Source: Bugula neritina (Eukaryota; Bryozoa; Gymnolaemata; Cheilostomatida; Bugulidae). From it: a stretch of DNA of 22,375 bases. Both the position numbers and the translations under genes were made by a program. Below are positions 10,090 to 20,505 of this stretch, in pieces. Numbering within the stretch: the first letter of the stretch is position 1; each line of letters begins with the position of its first letter. The notes under the pieces are model-generated. The model did no database searches. It was not told the DNA's origin and saw nothing but the letters and a program-made list of their open reading frames with translations. The stretch lies in NCBI GenBank assembly GCA_964035545.1, contig CAXIUT010000248.1, forward strand, positions 1 to 22,375, given 5' to 3'.

Positions 10090-11097
10090 ATGGAGGCAGG
10101 ACAATGTGAACCAGTTCGTCCTTTTAACTTCTATTCACTTGAGGAGTTTGACTATCAACAACTCATCAGTCGAAGCCATTATTTTGTAGGTTAATATCTT
10201 AATAGATAAACTAAACTCAACCTTTGTGATTAAACAAATTCCCTATAGTTAAAAAAATGTGACATTCATAAAAAATTAGATAAGATTAGACATAATAACA
10301 TAACTCCTCTACTTGGGGTGAGTCTTCATAGATCAAAAACTAATTATCAAGAAGGACAAAGAATGAAACCTTAGATTAGAGATTCTAAAGAATATCTATC
10401 TTTGCTATTATTCATGGAAAAATATGAAATGAATCTTCAAGAGTATGTCGTTTATCGACGTAAAAAAAAATCAACCTTTCAATAGAGAATAAATTAGCAA
10501 CTTTTTAACTCAAATGGAATCTGTACTTGAAAAACTACAAACTAAAGGAATCTCACATAGAGATATTAAACCTTAAAATATTCTCTACAATAAAGGAACT
10601 TATCTCCTGATAGATTTTGATGATGCAATTTAAGTCAATTCAAAATAAAGACCTCAAGTCGAATTAACCACTGTCTAATATAGCTCACCTGAATTTTTAA
10701 AAACAATTAGAAACCCAAAAGATAAATATTATGATCCCTTCAAACTAGATCTGTATGCTTTAGGTTTAACTCTTCTCTACATGTGCTCGATGGAAGGTTT
10801 AGCTTACAAGAAAGATCTCAATATATCTATTAATCTAGTGAGAGATCTCATGCTGATTTTATAAAAGAATAAAGGCGTAAATGGGTGGCAAAAAATCGAT
10901 AATTTAAGCCATTTAATTTAATTTTAAAGATGTTACTTGAGGAAGACGAGTATAAACGAGATGACTTCGTTACTTTATCTATTAAAAATAAAAATCCAGG
11001 TGAATACGAAAGAGCATATTCTGACTACAATAAATCAGAAGATAAATCAACTGGTAGCAAAGCAACTACTAAGAAGAACAACAAGCCAAAAAAATGA
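10090..11097 (+). CDS. Protein kinase with altered glycine loop and DFD motif
   Basis: The catalytic core is clear: HRDIKPQN at about nt 10556, then LIDFDDA in place of DFG, SPEF in place of APE, and a typical C-lobe (KLDLYALGLTLLYM). The Gly-rich loop is poorly conserved (GQYLNRQTK), while LKKCD may hold the usual Lys. The frame must change twice: at an A9 run (10462-10470, one A too many) and at CC (10909-10910, one C too few). With both changes the gene has 336 codons and reads smoothly (NQPFNREQI; DNLSPFNLILKMLLEED). Introns of 43 nt (10443-10485) and 32 nt (10877-10908) would also close the frame but join less natural sequence. The C-terminus is Lys-rich. Activity is likely but not certain, since the key Asp residues are present and the Gly loop is not. 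Confidence 0.8.
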
Positions 11098-11134
11098 TAC
11101 AAAATAGGAAACAATAATAACTCAGAGATAAGTA

Positions 11135-12126
11135 ATGTTGTGTATATGGAGTTCTTACTTTACTAATGATTATGACCTTTATCCTACTGTGTCTTCTTTG
11201 ATTCTTCAATATTAAATACAAAGAGTTTTGATTATTTATTTAATATTTATTTTTACCTGCTCTTGTTTATTAGATTTATAATCTATTGCTCTTATGGTAC
11301 CTAGATAAAATCAAGCAGAACTTCAAAAGTAAAAAATCGTAAATTCCATAAACTCTTCTATCTAATCAATATTAGTCTATGTATTGTAGTTTTAATAATC
11401 AGCTTCATTATGGTATTCAAGCCATGTGGTATGGCTTTCTTTGCCTTTTTTAGTATTCTCTTTTTAGGTCAGGCAACTATGCACTACTTTTGTTTCAAAA
11501 TGCCAGAAATAGATGTAATAAAATACGAAATTATGATAAAAAGAATGTTAACCATCAACGCTATCATATAAATCACATATCTTTTGCTATGTTTTATGTA
11601 TTGGATTCATTCAAATATGCACCCATTTTATTGCTTTCTTGTATCAAACCTTGGATTACCTTTTCCGATCGGTATTATCTTCTCTATTCATTTTCTAGTT
11701 TCACTTTTCCTTTATATTCAGTTTCTTCATGGCTTTATAACTAGGAAATATTACCTTTTAGCACTTGGTGGGTTTTAAGTAGAACTTAGACTTACGAGAC
11801 AAAGAGAATAAAATCTGAGACATGTTGCTCTGCTTGAACCGATTTACAATGATGATCCCTTACCTGAACCTTCAACGAATGAGAAAGAATATTAGTTTGA
11901 AGAAATAATCGAAGATGTCGAAGGTTAAGAAGTCTGTTCGATTTGTCTAAATAGATAAAAAGAAGGATGTCATCCCATTTTGACTCCTTGTAAACATTAT
12001 TTTCATAGATAGTGTATATAAGATTGGGCCCGGATAAATTCTAAATGTCCTGAATGTCGTGCTGATTTCAAGTAATTGAATTTCTAGGTAAAAAAGTAGT
12101 AAAAGGATGTTAATGATGATTCTTGA
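11135..12126 (+). CDS. Multi-pass membrane RING-H2 E3 ubiquitin ligase
   Basis: The last 70 residues hold a complete RING-H2 finger: CSIC, then PCKHYFHRQC, then CPEC (nt 11935-12058), the zinc ligands of an E3 ubiquitin ligase that recruits an E2 enzyme. Upstream are several membrane spans (for example the stretches ending VVLIISFIMVF and FFAFFSILFLG), so the finger probably faces the cytosol from an internal membrane. An acidic linker joins the two parts. The N-terminal third needs a frame change. Either T5 at 11250-11254 and A6 at 11331-11336 each carry one extra base (329 aa), or a 47-nt GTA...TAG intron lies at 11329-11375 (314 aa). The sequence reads slightly better with the first. The gene follows the kinase by 37 bp on the same strand. 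Confidence 0.82.
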
Positions 12127-12166
12127 TATTAGTTTGATGTAATACAACTGAATATAATAGTTTATT

Positions 12167-13328
12167 ATGATGTAAGAAGACTCTAGTTAATCAGCCATCA
12201 TCAACATAGCTATCAACATCTTTCAAAATGTTGGAATTAGAAGGTGGATAGAAGAGATATAAATCCTTAAAAATGAACAAATTTACTTCTAGATATGTAA
12301 AATCATCTTCCCAGAAACTATTATCCACCTTTTCAGACTCAGCTAAAATCATAATCTTACTACAGGACAAAAAATCCAAGGAGTCATTGATCTTATTGCT
12401 AAAATTATCAAAAATGATCTATATCACATTTCTGGATAAGCTATTGCAAATGGTAAAACTACTCATCTTAAAAATTTTCTTCAGTTACTTGAAGCTTTGA
12501 GCAATAGCATGATAACTAAAGATCGACTTGAAGTATAGTCAGCTCCAGATAATGATCAGAGTCTTACTTACAATTAACACAACAAATCATACTACACAGT
12601 CATTGGAATGCCGAATGAGTTTGTTAATATGATATACTATACAGACTCCAGCACAGATAGTGAACCTAAAGGAAATAAGCCCAGATCAGAAAAACAAAGT
12701 TAAAATAGCCATAGTAGTAGTGAACACTCTGGATCAGTTCTAGGTCCAGTTGATGATTAAGGAGGTATAAATGAAGGATAAGTATCTACTGGTGATATAT
12801 CTAAAGAAACTGCTCCTTATCCTGAAGGAAAATCATCGAGAAATCTTCAATATCCTCAACCTTTTTATGAACAAAATCGAATTTAATTTGAAAAATAAAA
12901 TCGTAAGTGGCTAGCGATGATTAAAGGAATGTATAAATATTAATATATAGGGATAAACAAAGATCAATCTTGAAAAAGAAAGAGTACAATAAGTAAATGA
13001 TGCTTTTCTTCGAGAAAGAGATAATATCAACTACTAAAGACAAAGAGTTAAAAGAAAAATAGAAAAATAAAGCAACAAAAGAAAAGAACACATCAATAAC
13101 AGAATCAATGAAAGAGATGTCCTGTTAAATTCTCTGAAAGGAGAAATACAAGCAGAAAAAGCAATTAAGAATTTATTTATAAGAGAGAAAAAAGTGAGAG
13201 CTCAAAATAAATAGAAAGTCAAAGAAAGAGAAGAATAAAATTTAAAAAGAATAGCCAATTTTAACGAACTTGACGACCTTTTATAACAAGCAGTGCTATC
13301 TACAAAACAATCAGGAAGAAGAGAATGA
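12167..13328 (+). CDS. CEP95-like centrosome or basal-body protein
   Basis: Residues about 10-115 resemble the N-terminal CH-like (DUF5745) domain of CEP95: INIFQNVGIRRWIEEI, then IQGVIDLIAKIIKNDLYHIS and an LKNFLQLLEAL helix. This is matched from memory of the family pattern. A Ser/Gln-rich disordered middle follows, then a charged coiled coil from about residue 265 to the end. A 20-nt intron (12931-12950, GTATAAATATTAATATATAG) splits the gene. The frame continues only if the G run at 12950-12952 has one more G. With that, 381 codons end in TGA and the junction reads MIKGMGQTKINLEKE. In other organisms CEP95 is found at centrosomes and basal bodies, which fits a ciliate. The exact junction is the weak point. 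Confidence 0.72.
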
Positions 13329-13428
13329 TTTATGATAAGATACACATATTAGTTAACTCTATTTATCAACAATAAAAGATAATCAAATCAACTGTTTAAG
13401 ACGAGATTCAAATATATCACTTCTTTTC

Positions 13429-14286
13429 TCATAAGGCATCCTGAGAATGATTCCCATTATCGATTGACCTAACTAAATTATAGTTTTGTTAATTTATCCT
13501 TTTTGCTTTTTAAATATCTTCTTTTGTTAGAATAGCCTAAGATAAAAGTAATATTTTGAGACATTCTATGTTTTTATAATGAATAGCATATGATATAGCA
13601 CTATTACCAAGAAGATCTTTCTTATTGATAAGACCTCCAACTCCTAATAGCATCAATAGAATAGAAGAATGTCCTCGAATGGCTGCCCAAGTAAGAGGAG
13701 TTTTGTTGGTACTGTCCAGAGAATATACTACAAATTTGTTTTAAATATAATATCTCCATACTTTTGTTTATTCTCCCACTTTAACAGCTTCAAAAATAGC
13801 CTTTCCAAAACGATAAGATTCATTGCTAAATAGTTTTTGTTAGAAAATGTCTTTCATCGTCAATTTGTACTTTTTTAGTTTTTTGATGATTATTTTTATG
13901 TTTTTTCTAAAAATATAGGCATAATGTCTGAATTTAATCTCTTTTCCAGCTTTAGTAACTTTCTTTTTGGGTTTGCTGGGAGATTGCTGAACAGCAAGAG
14001 GAACTTCTTTGACAAGAGACTTTTAATAATGTTTTCGAATATTATGAAACTAATCATTTTTGAGTTATTAATAGGATCCAATTCTTCAGGATCTGCATGT
14101 AAATAGTAATATCTATTATTATTATAGTAGATGAAATAGTCATCTTAAATTTTTTTACAGTGCTAAATCACTTTTGGATTGATTTGCATTTCCTCATATA
14201 GTACTAGTTGCTATCCTACATCTTCTTACTCTTTCTCCTTCTTTTTTGAGTTGATTTTTTTGCATTTCTCTAAAGTTAAACTCCAT
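13429..14286 (-). CDS. Ankyrin-repeat protein
   Basis: ATG at 14286. A 19-nt intron (14211-14229, GTAAGAAGATGTAGGATAG) joins a short basic first exon to an aromatic segment (QDDYFIYYNNNRYYYLHADP). A Lys-rich linker (SPSKPKKKVTKAG) follows. About two ankyrin repeats lie around residues 180-245, with the TPLTWAAIRGHSSILLMLL and GNSAISYAIHYKNIECLKIL signatures. The frame breaks once, at the short A run 14047-14049 (plus strand). Adding one base gives 280 codons and the smooth join MISFHNIRKHYQKS. Ankyrin repeats bind other proteins; no partner can be inferred. The start codon is 23 bp from that of the divergent PTAR1-like gene, and 100 bp separate its stop from the convergent CEP95-like gene. 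Confidence 0.78.
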
Positions 14287-14309
14287 TTATTTATATTTAT
14301 TTTATATTT

Positions 14310-15096
14310 ATGTAATAATCACCTCTTGAAATCGCTAAAAAATTCTATTAATCATTTGTTGCTTAGGTTAAGTTCAAAGAAGTATAGACTGTTCCGAACT
14401 AATTCATTTAAGCTTAATTTAGCATAGGATAGGACTGTCTTTGTGTTCGCTATAGTTGTTTTGAAAAATATTATGTTCCTTTAATGAAATATCTTAAGTT
14501 AGAACAAGAATCTTAGACAATTAACTGGGCATGCGAAATGTTGCTTGTAATGAATGGTTAAAATGATAATGCTTGGAATTTAAAGAAGAAGTTACTTGCA
14601 AAATAAAAGCTTGATCCTGATAGAGAGCTTCGATTTAATGCACCTATCTGCTACAAAAATAAAAAAAGTAGCTCTTATTATGAGTATAGATTCAAAATTT
14701 TCGAATATTTAAAAACAAAAAGAAACAAAGAAGAACTCATAGCCTATTATAAAACAGAAACTGAATTGATATCAAAAATTTTAGGAAGATTTTTTAGAAA
14801 CTATTACTGTTGGATGTATAGAAACAGACTATTCAAACTTTTGCTACCTATTGTGGTTAAGAACTTTTTTTACTCGAACTTTCCTCTCTCCATAAATTCC
14901 TTTAGCTGAACCCAAATGACTATAGTGGATATAGTAGACTCATTGCTGTCCTAAAGCAAATAAAATTAGTCTATATTAATAAATTAAATGGCTAAATGAG
15001 CTTTAAGAGTTCTGTAAATTTGCTTTTGGAAATCCTGATTCTTACAGACATATCTAAACCTATAGATCTTTTCTTAAATAAAGCTTTAATAAGTGA
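14310..15096 (+). CDS. PTAR1: PTAR1-like prenyltransferase alpha-repeat protein
   Basis: From ATG at 14310 the frame shows prenyltransferase-alpha (PPTA) repeats: ELRFNAPICYKNKKSSSYYE near residues 106-125, RFFRNYYCWMYRNR at 160-173, and PNDYSGYSRL further on. The order and spacing fit PTAR1, the member of this family that acts with the Rab geranylgeranyltransferase beta subunit. The N-terminal VPLMKYLKLEQES stretch also fits. Two frame breaks occur, at T7 (14865-14871) and at the A run 14981-14983. One extra base at each gives exactly 263 codons ending in TGA, with natural joins (NFFLLELSSLHKF; INKIKWLNELQEF). Without them the frame stops early, so this is either an assembly problem or a decayed gene. 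No intron is needed. Confidence 0.68.
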
Positions 15097-15157
15097 TAAA
15101 TTGTGAATGATTGTTATAAAATAATATTTGGTATAAAGATTAATATTATAACTAAAG

Positions 15158-15994
15158 ATGAAAATACATAATTAAGGCAAAATTGCTTTGGTTTCAGGTC
15201 ATGTAGCCAAAATGGTTAGTGAAACAAAAAAAATAATTCGATCTAATTGTAATCTACCATCAATACAAAAATAAATCTAAAACTTGCAAAAACCAATGAC
15301 TCAAAATAGCATTGAAAAGCTACAATCATATTCAAAATAAGGATATTTAAAACTTAGCCGTATCTAGAAAAGGAAAAAGAGAGGTTCAAGTGATTTGAAA
15401 AAGATAATTATCTCTTAAAAGTAGAAAAAATAGAAAAAATATAGCTAAGCTATTAAAAGTCCAACTTTTTTCAATAAGATTAATGAAAAAAGTTCAATCT
15501 TAAACCAATATTAACTTGATTTATTGAAAACTGTAACTCCAAAGTCACCAAAAACTATCCGTCAACTTTATTCGAAAAAAATGATAAATTTATTACCTGA
15601 ACTTCCTGAAAAAAAGACTAAAAATAAGAAGTAAAAATACTTATTTGATTTTTAAAAATCAAATAGATATGAACATAACGCAACTATAAATATAAATTCT
15701 ACTCTTCTTAAAGAAAAATATCAATAATAAGAAAAAGCTTCAAGAACAATAGATTATGAAGTTCATTTTGTTAAGGAAATTTAGATGTCTCCATCGAGAA
15801 ATTTCAGTCAAAATAGTAGATAAATCAAAGAGAGAATGAAAAATAGAAGGGGAAAATCCTAAATAAGTCATTATTCTAAAGATTACTATATGAAATCAAG
15901 ATATCAGAACAATAATAGATACAACATAGAAGATTTATAGACATATGAGCCTTGGAAAGCTGACGATGAAGAAAGATAGGAACTTTTTAGTTGA
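15158..15994 (+). CDS. Basic low-complexity hypothetical protein, 278 aa
   Basis: Single uninterrupted frame from ATG at 15158 to TGA at 15992-15994. The protein is rich in Lys, Arg, Gln, Ser and Asn, with no hydrophobic stretch or cysteine motif. The C-terminal third has SPSRNFSQNSR, repeated basic clusters and an acidic end (EPWKADDEERQEL). It is probably largely disordered. It lies 61 bp after the PTAR1-like gene on the same strand and 53 bp from the convergent SAXO-like gene. Such composition is common in ciliate cytoskeletal and cortical proteins, but nothing identifies this one. Confidence 0.7.
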
Positions 15995-16047
15995 TAACGG
16001 AACTACTATTTAATGATATTTTAAAGATGAAAATAAGATGTTATTGA

Positions 16048-17078
16048 TCAGACATATGAATGTTTGGAAGTCGAAATGGCATGGAATTCAGGAGACATAG
16101 CTTTAAAGTCAGTATTTTCAGCAAAGTTGTTCTTCGAGTTGCTGAAACTTCCTTGATTCCTAGTTTCCAGCTTCACCTTAGCAGGACAGAGAGGATTGTC
16201 TTTATTGATAAAATCATTTTTATAGATTGTTTCTAAATAACTCTAAATGTACGATATTGGCGACCAAAGTCAGGATTGTCTTCTTTCTTTTCTATGATCT
16301 TTACCTTTTTAGCCATATATTCTGGATTAGGATTACCAAAGAAGTTTCCATAGCTTGTATTTCCTAACCAATCATAGCCAGTCTTCAATTGATCTGGATA
16401 GTATTTGTAGTCATCCTTTTTAGGATCTTTTGTAATGAATTCTTTCGCATAAGTTGATTTGCTTCTTAGAGGGAAATATCCTCTGGCATGTTTGTCTGTA
16501 GGCTTAACATATTGATTGTCTCCTTTGTATCCTGGAAATTGATGACTATAAGAACTCAATTTCGGACAAGGTCCACTACTATGAAGAAGATCATCAGGGT
16601 GAGGTCTTTCAACATCATCTCCTTTAACTCCTTTAAATCCCTAGCCATAGGTTGAACCCATATCAAGATGAGGTCCTTTGAGCTTGCTGTACTCTTGATC
16701 ATGATTGACTAAATTAGGTATAGCCTTTTGTTGATAGAAGCTCTTTTGATAGACAGTGTTCTTGGTGAGGTCAGGCTTAATGACATGGAATTTGCATAGA
16801 TGGCGCCCACAAGTGCAATCTTAGCAGACACAACTTTCTTGGTTGTGATGAGAGAAATTACTTTTAGACAGCTTTGTAGCTGTTTTATTAAATATATCTC
16901 CTTTCATAAGGCATTATGAGTGGTCATGCTTGCTTCTTTGTGTTTGCACCATTCTGCTATCTACGGATGAATTTAGAGAGTCAAAGTTGAGTTGTCCTCC
17001 TGGGCGTGACTTCATTTTTGTCTGGAACTCAGGTTTTTTGTTTGAATTGGAGCGCTAGCGTTGGGAATTGGGTCTCAT
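16048..17078 (-). CDS. SAXO: SAXO-family axonemal microtubule protein
   Basis: From ATG at 17078, residues 83-98 carry CVCQDCTCGRHLCKFH. This matches the Cys-rich CxCxxCxCGRHxC motif that marks the N-terminus of SAXO/FAM154 proteins, which bind inside or along axonemal microtubules and stabilise them. Downstream, repeated Gly/Pro/Tyr segments around DMGSTYGQGFKG, RSKSTYAKEF and GNTSYGNFF resemble the Mn-type microtubule-binding repeats. The gene has no intron. The frame breaks once at the short A run 16235-16237. One extra base gives 344 codons and a smooth join (FRVILETIYKNDF). Without it the frame would end about 15 codons later, removing the last part. It is upstream of TLC copy 2 in the same orientation, with 124 bp between. 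Confidence 0.78.
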
Positions 17079-17202
17079 CAAATATTTGTGTTGAACCTAA
17101 TAGTAATAAATTTATTTAAGTGCAACTTCATGTAATAAATACGAATTCTTCTAAGTAATTAAACATAATAAATACAATAAAATGAATAAAGTTGAAGTAT
17201 AT

Positions 17203-18356
17203 TCAATCATAAGAATGCCTAGCAGCCTTTGGTGAGATCTTAACTGAAATAAACGATTCTGCAATATAATATGTCCAGAAAATGTGCAAAAATTCCAAGC
17301 AAATCATCATAATTATCATGAAACCATAACAAATAAAAAGAGTGTTATACTCTAACTCAGTTAGCTTGTTTTGCCAATCAGATAGAAAGAGACTATGGAA
17401 ACTAGGAATGATACAGACAGCGATAAAGAGAAAGATTCTACATCCACACCAAGCAGTAAATGCGTGTACATAAATTATATCAAGTAATGTCTTTGAATAA
17501 TATTTGTAGTCCTGAATAGACAAACAGATACCTTATATGCCCGAGCCATGATCAAAGCAAAATCACTATAATCATGAAGAAATAGAACCAAAATACCCAA
17601 TAACCATTGATTAGTAAGATAACTAAATACAATCAAGAAAATTGATAACCCATGATGTAAGGCATATTCGAAAAAATTACCTTCAGATCTGATGAAGACA
17701 TGGCCAAAGAAACGACTAAAATGTTTTCCAAATTGAGCAATGTAGTAGACTTTCATTTCAAAAGTTGCATCTACGACTCTTGGAGAAGTTGAAGCCAAAA
17801 TATATGGAGATCCTTTACCTCCTAACCAAGTAGGCATAAAAGTTGTTTCAATTAGTATTGTGTATGCCCAAATTGATATAAAGAGGTAGTAGACGATGGA
17901 ATATGACCATTTGACTAAAGTGTAGCACCTTTTTTTTCGTGATTATGGATCTAAGTATTTTTGTTAAGTAATATAGTGTTTTTCATACACATCATCCAGA
18001 TAATAATGTAAAAGCCATTCTGCAATCTACCTAATATCAATTTTACGAAAAATACTAAAGCATAAGGAAGACCATATATAAGCATTTCTGGAATATTTCC
18101 TTCTCTAACAGAATCAAAGTGAGGATGTGTTTGAAAGATATAGACCTTATGAAAGAGAAAAGCAGCTCCTATGAGAATTATGACAAGAAATATTCTAAAA
18201 AGGTATTCGTATTTCTAGATAAAATGCAATGAATTCAAAAGGTTAGATCCTTGAAGGGATCTATTGTGTATTAAATGATACCTTTTTGGAAGAAGTAGTT
18301 GCTTCTTCTTTAGATAAGTTAGCTTTCTGTTCAATTTTGACACTTTAATTGGACAT
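17203..18356 (-). CDS. Ceramide synthase-like TLC protein, copy 2
   Basis: Four exons (18282-18356, 18047-18214, 17532-18026, 17203-17511) give 348 aa, the same exon sizes as copy 1 (75, 168, 495 and 309 nt). Introns are 67, 20 and 20 nt. It keeps the Lag1 motif: ALHHGLSIFLIVFSYL with the His pair at 205-206, then LHDYSDFAL. It ends in the same HSYD tail. No frame break is needed, and all motif residues are present, so it should be active if expressed. It is closer to copy 1 than to copies 3 and 4. A run of about 140 bp in exon 3 (17873-18010) is about 95% identical to copy 1. Confidence 0.92.
18245..18262 (-). other. Intron 1 hairpin, TLC copy 2
   Basis: AGATCCCTTCAAGGATCT on the transcribed strand: six invariant outer pairs, one C-A mismatch and one inner pair, in the centre of the 67-nt first intron. 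It is the weakest of the four stems. Confidence 0.6.
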
Positions 18357-18429
18357 CCTTTGTTGATATTTTAAATAAGAGTTACTATATATTTACTTTA
18401 TAATTCAATAAGATGATATTTCATAGAAA

Positions 18430-19583
18430 TCAATCATATGATTATTTTACCTTATTTGAAATACTTTCAGAGACAAAAGCCTGAATAATATAGTAGAGCC
18501 AAAATCCATTCATCAATTACAAACAACACATCATAAATGTCATAAAAACATAGCTGAAATATAACGTTTCATATTCAAACTCTGTTAATTTCAATTCCTA
18601 TCTTGATGAAGTAATAGTAAAAAAACTTGGAATTATACAAACTATGGTAAATAGAACAAGTCTACATCCAATCCATCCAACTAATGCATGAATACCACAA
18701 AAGATAAAAATTATTGGATTGCTATTCTTATAATCCTAAATAAATCGTGTTATACTTTATACCCTCTAGCTGCAATCAAGGCAAAGTCACTGTAGTCGTG
18801 GACTAAACACACGAAGATGCCAATCACCCACTGGTTAGTAAGATAGCTGAACAATATCAAGAAGATAGTTATTCCGTGATGTAAAGCGAATTCAAAGTAG
18901 CCGCCTTCAGGTTTGATAAAAGTATGAACAAAGAATCGACTGAAGTGCTTGCCGAACTGAATGATATAAAAAACTTTCATTTAGAATGTTACTCCTGTGA
19001 CTTTGGGGAGATTTTCAGCGATTGTGTAAGCTGAACCTTTCCCTCCGAGCCAAGTTGGCATGAAGACCGTTTACTTGAGGATCAAATAGGCCCAGATAGA
19101 GTTGCTTAGGTAGTAGATCGAAGAATATCCCCACTTCACTAAAGTATAGCTCCTTTTTTTCCTTGCTTCTGGCTATGAATGCTTTTTTTTATGATTAAGA
19201 TAGTATTTATCGCAGAGATCATCAAACCAATAGTGAAATAGCCAGTCCATAATCTAAATATCTTAAGCCTTACTGAGTAAATGACCGCAAAAGGAAGACC
19301 AAATAAAAGAATCTCGTAAATATTTCCTTCCCGAACTTCTTCGAAATGAGGATGAGTCTGAAAAGTGTATACTTTTTGACCAAGGTAAGCCGCAACAAAA
19401 ATTACAAAGACCAGTCCTAATTTGAAAGAAAACTCCCATCTCTAAATAGAAAATATAAAATTCAAAAAGCAAGATCCTTGAAAGGATCTACTAAGTCCTA
19501 GATGATACCTTTCTGGTCAAAGAATTTTCTGGTTTCTCGACAGGAGTTCCTGCTTCTTCTGATTTTGTATTTTATTTCGACAT
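18430..19583 (-). CDS. Ceramide synthase-like TLC protein, copy 3
   Basis: Four exons (19509-19583, 19274-19441, 18756-19253, 18430-18735) give 348 aa. Exon 3 is one codon longer and exon 4 one codon shorter than in copies 1 and 2. Introns are 67 nt (19442-19508), 20 nt (19254-19273) and 20 nt (18736-18755). The motif reads ALHHGITIFLILFSYL with HDYSDFAL, so the catalytic His pair is intact. It ends KQSYD, matching the other copies. Exons 2 and 3 are nearly identical to copy 4, whereas exon 4 is not. Only 73 bp separate its stop from the start of copy 2, so the two form a tandem head-to-tail pair. Confidence 0.92.
18758..19418. repeat. Near-identical tract shared with TLC copy 4
   Basis: About 660 bp covering exon 3, the second intron and most of exon 2 of copy 3 aligns without gaps to 21038-21698 (constant offset 2280). 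I counted four differences, near 18773, 19110, 19198 and 19343. Even the 20-nt intron is identical. Similarity falls sharply at both edges. Confidence 0.88.
19472..19489 (-). other. Intron 1 hairpin, TLC copy 3
   Basis: AGATCCTTTCAAGGATCT on the transcribed strand: a perfect 8-bp stem with a 2-nt loop inside the 67-nt first intron. Confidence 0.7.
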
Positions 19584-19712
19584 TTTGGCGTGTATTGAAT
19601 TTCAATTATAGATTAAAAATTTAAAGGTTCTCGAGGTGATATTAAAATCTATGATTAAATATGAATAAAATATAAGTATAATTGAATACTAAACATAATT
19701 CAGACCAAAAAG

Positions 19713-20505
19713 TCAACTATTATAAACTTAGTGGAGAGCATCTTGATATTTTTTGATGATTATATCATATTGCTCATTAAAAGAAGAATCTTTCAAATCT
19801 TTTCGATAAAATTAAACGATAAACTGAAAGATTTGAATAGAGTCTGAACAGCAAAGTCCAAGTTTATCTTTGATAGTTTCCTTACTAAATAAAAAACTAA
19901 CTACGTTACTATTTATCCCTTTTCAAAGTCTTCTTCTAGAAAAGATTCGAATTCTGTTTATGAAAGATTTCTCTGAATCTTCAATCGATCAATTTTATCT
20001 AATTTTATTAAGTTTTACCTTGAAGAATGTACTATACTGCCTCAAGAACTTTCAGCTTATTAATTTTTCGACTAACTATCATTTATCTTTATGGTCTAAT
20101 ACCCATCAAACTTTTTTGATACTCTTCTTTAAATTGATGCTTTTGCTAAATTACATCTCCATCGTCTTTATAAATTACTTCAGTTGCTTGCTTTACCTAT
20201 TCTTCATCAAAGTCTTTATAAACTTTACTATTGATAGATTATAGCTCAAGTTTAATAGCTGGGTCTGCTAGAACTAGTTGCTAGTTTTATTGAGGAGTTA
20301 AACCTCTACTGATAAATTTAGAAGCAACTAGATCAGCAATTTTAATAAGAAGAGGATAGAATTATTATCTAAATGAAATGAGAAGATTCAAAGTTTCATT
20401 CTTTGATGGTACCTTTTTATGACTGTTATTAAGCTTCCAGAATGTCCAACCTCCAAGAGCTAGTAAAGCCAAAGCACCAGCACTCACTGTCTTTACTAAA
20501 TTCAT
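19713..20505 (-). CDS. Membrane-anchored protein, 257 aa
   Basis: ATG at 20505. Residues 1-25 form an N-terminal membrane anchor or signal anchor (VSAGALALLALGGWTFWKL), followed by NNSHKK and a soluble, helix-rich body. A 20-nt intron (19999-20018, GTAAAACTTAATAAAATTAG) is in phase 1. Downstream the frame breaks once at the C3/T4 run 19917-19923 (plus strand). One extra base restores 258 codons and a natural C-terminus (CCSDSIQIFQFIVQFYRKD). The short anchor with a large soluble domain would fit a mitochondrial or endoplasmic-reticulum membrane protein, but no family is recognised. It sits between TLC copies 3 and 4 on the same strand, as though inserted into the array. Confidence 0.7.

Noticed and set aside
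10443-10908. Introns of 43 and 32 nt in the kinase gene
   Set aside because: They close the frame but remove sequence that reads as conserved kinase. The second would end in AAG, unlike the TAG/CAG ends elsewhere. Homopolymer indels explain both breaks better. Not fully excluded.
11490-11778. Separate small plus-strand proteins in this region
   Set aside because: One is a shadow frame. The other is an internal part of the membrane RING-H2 gene.
13896-14427. Short open frames on both strands near the ankyrin and PTAR1-like genes
   Set aside because: The plus-strand ones are antisense or contain the PTAR1 start region in another frame. The minus-strand one is one side of the frame break in the ankyrin gene.
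19870-20244. Plus-strand open frame of 124 codons
   Set aside because: It is the antisense of the minus-strand membrane-anchored gene, and its Phe/Leu-rich composition is what antisense of AT-rich ciliate coding sequence gives.
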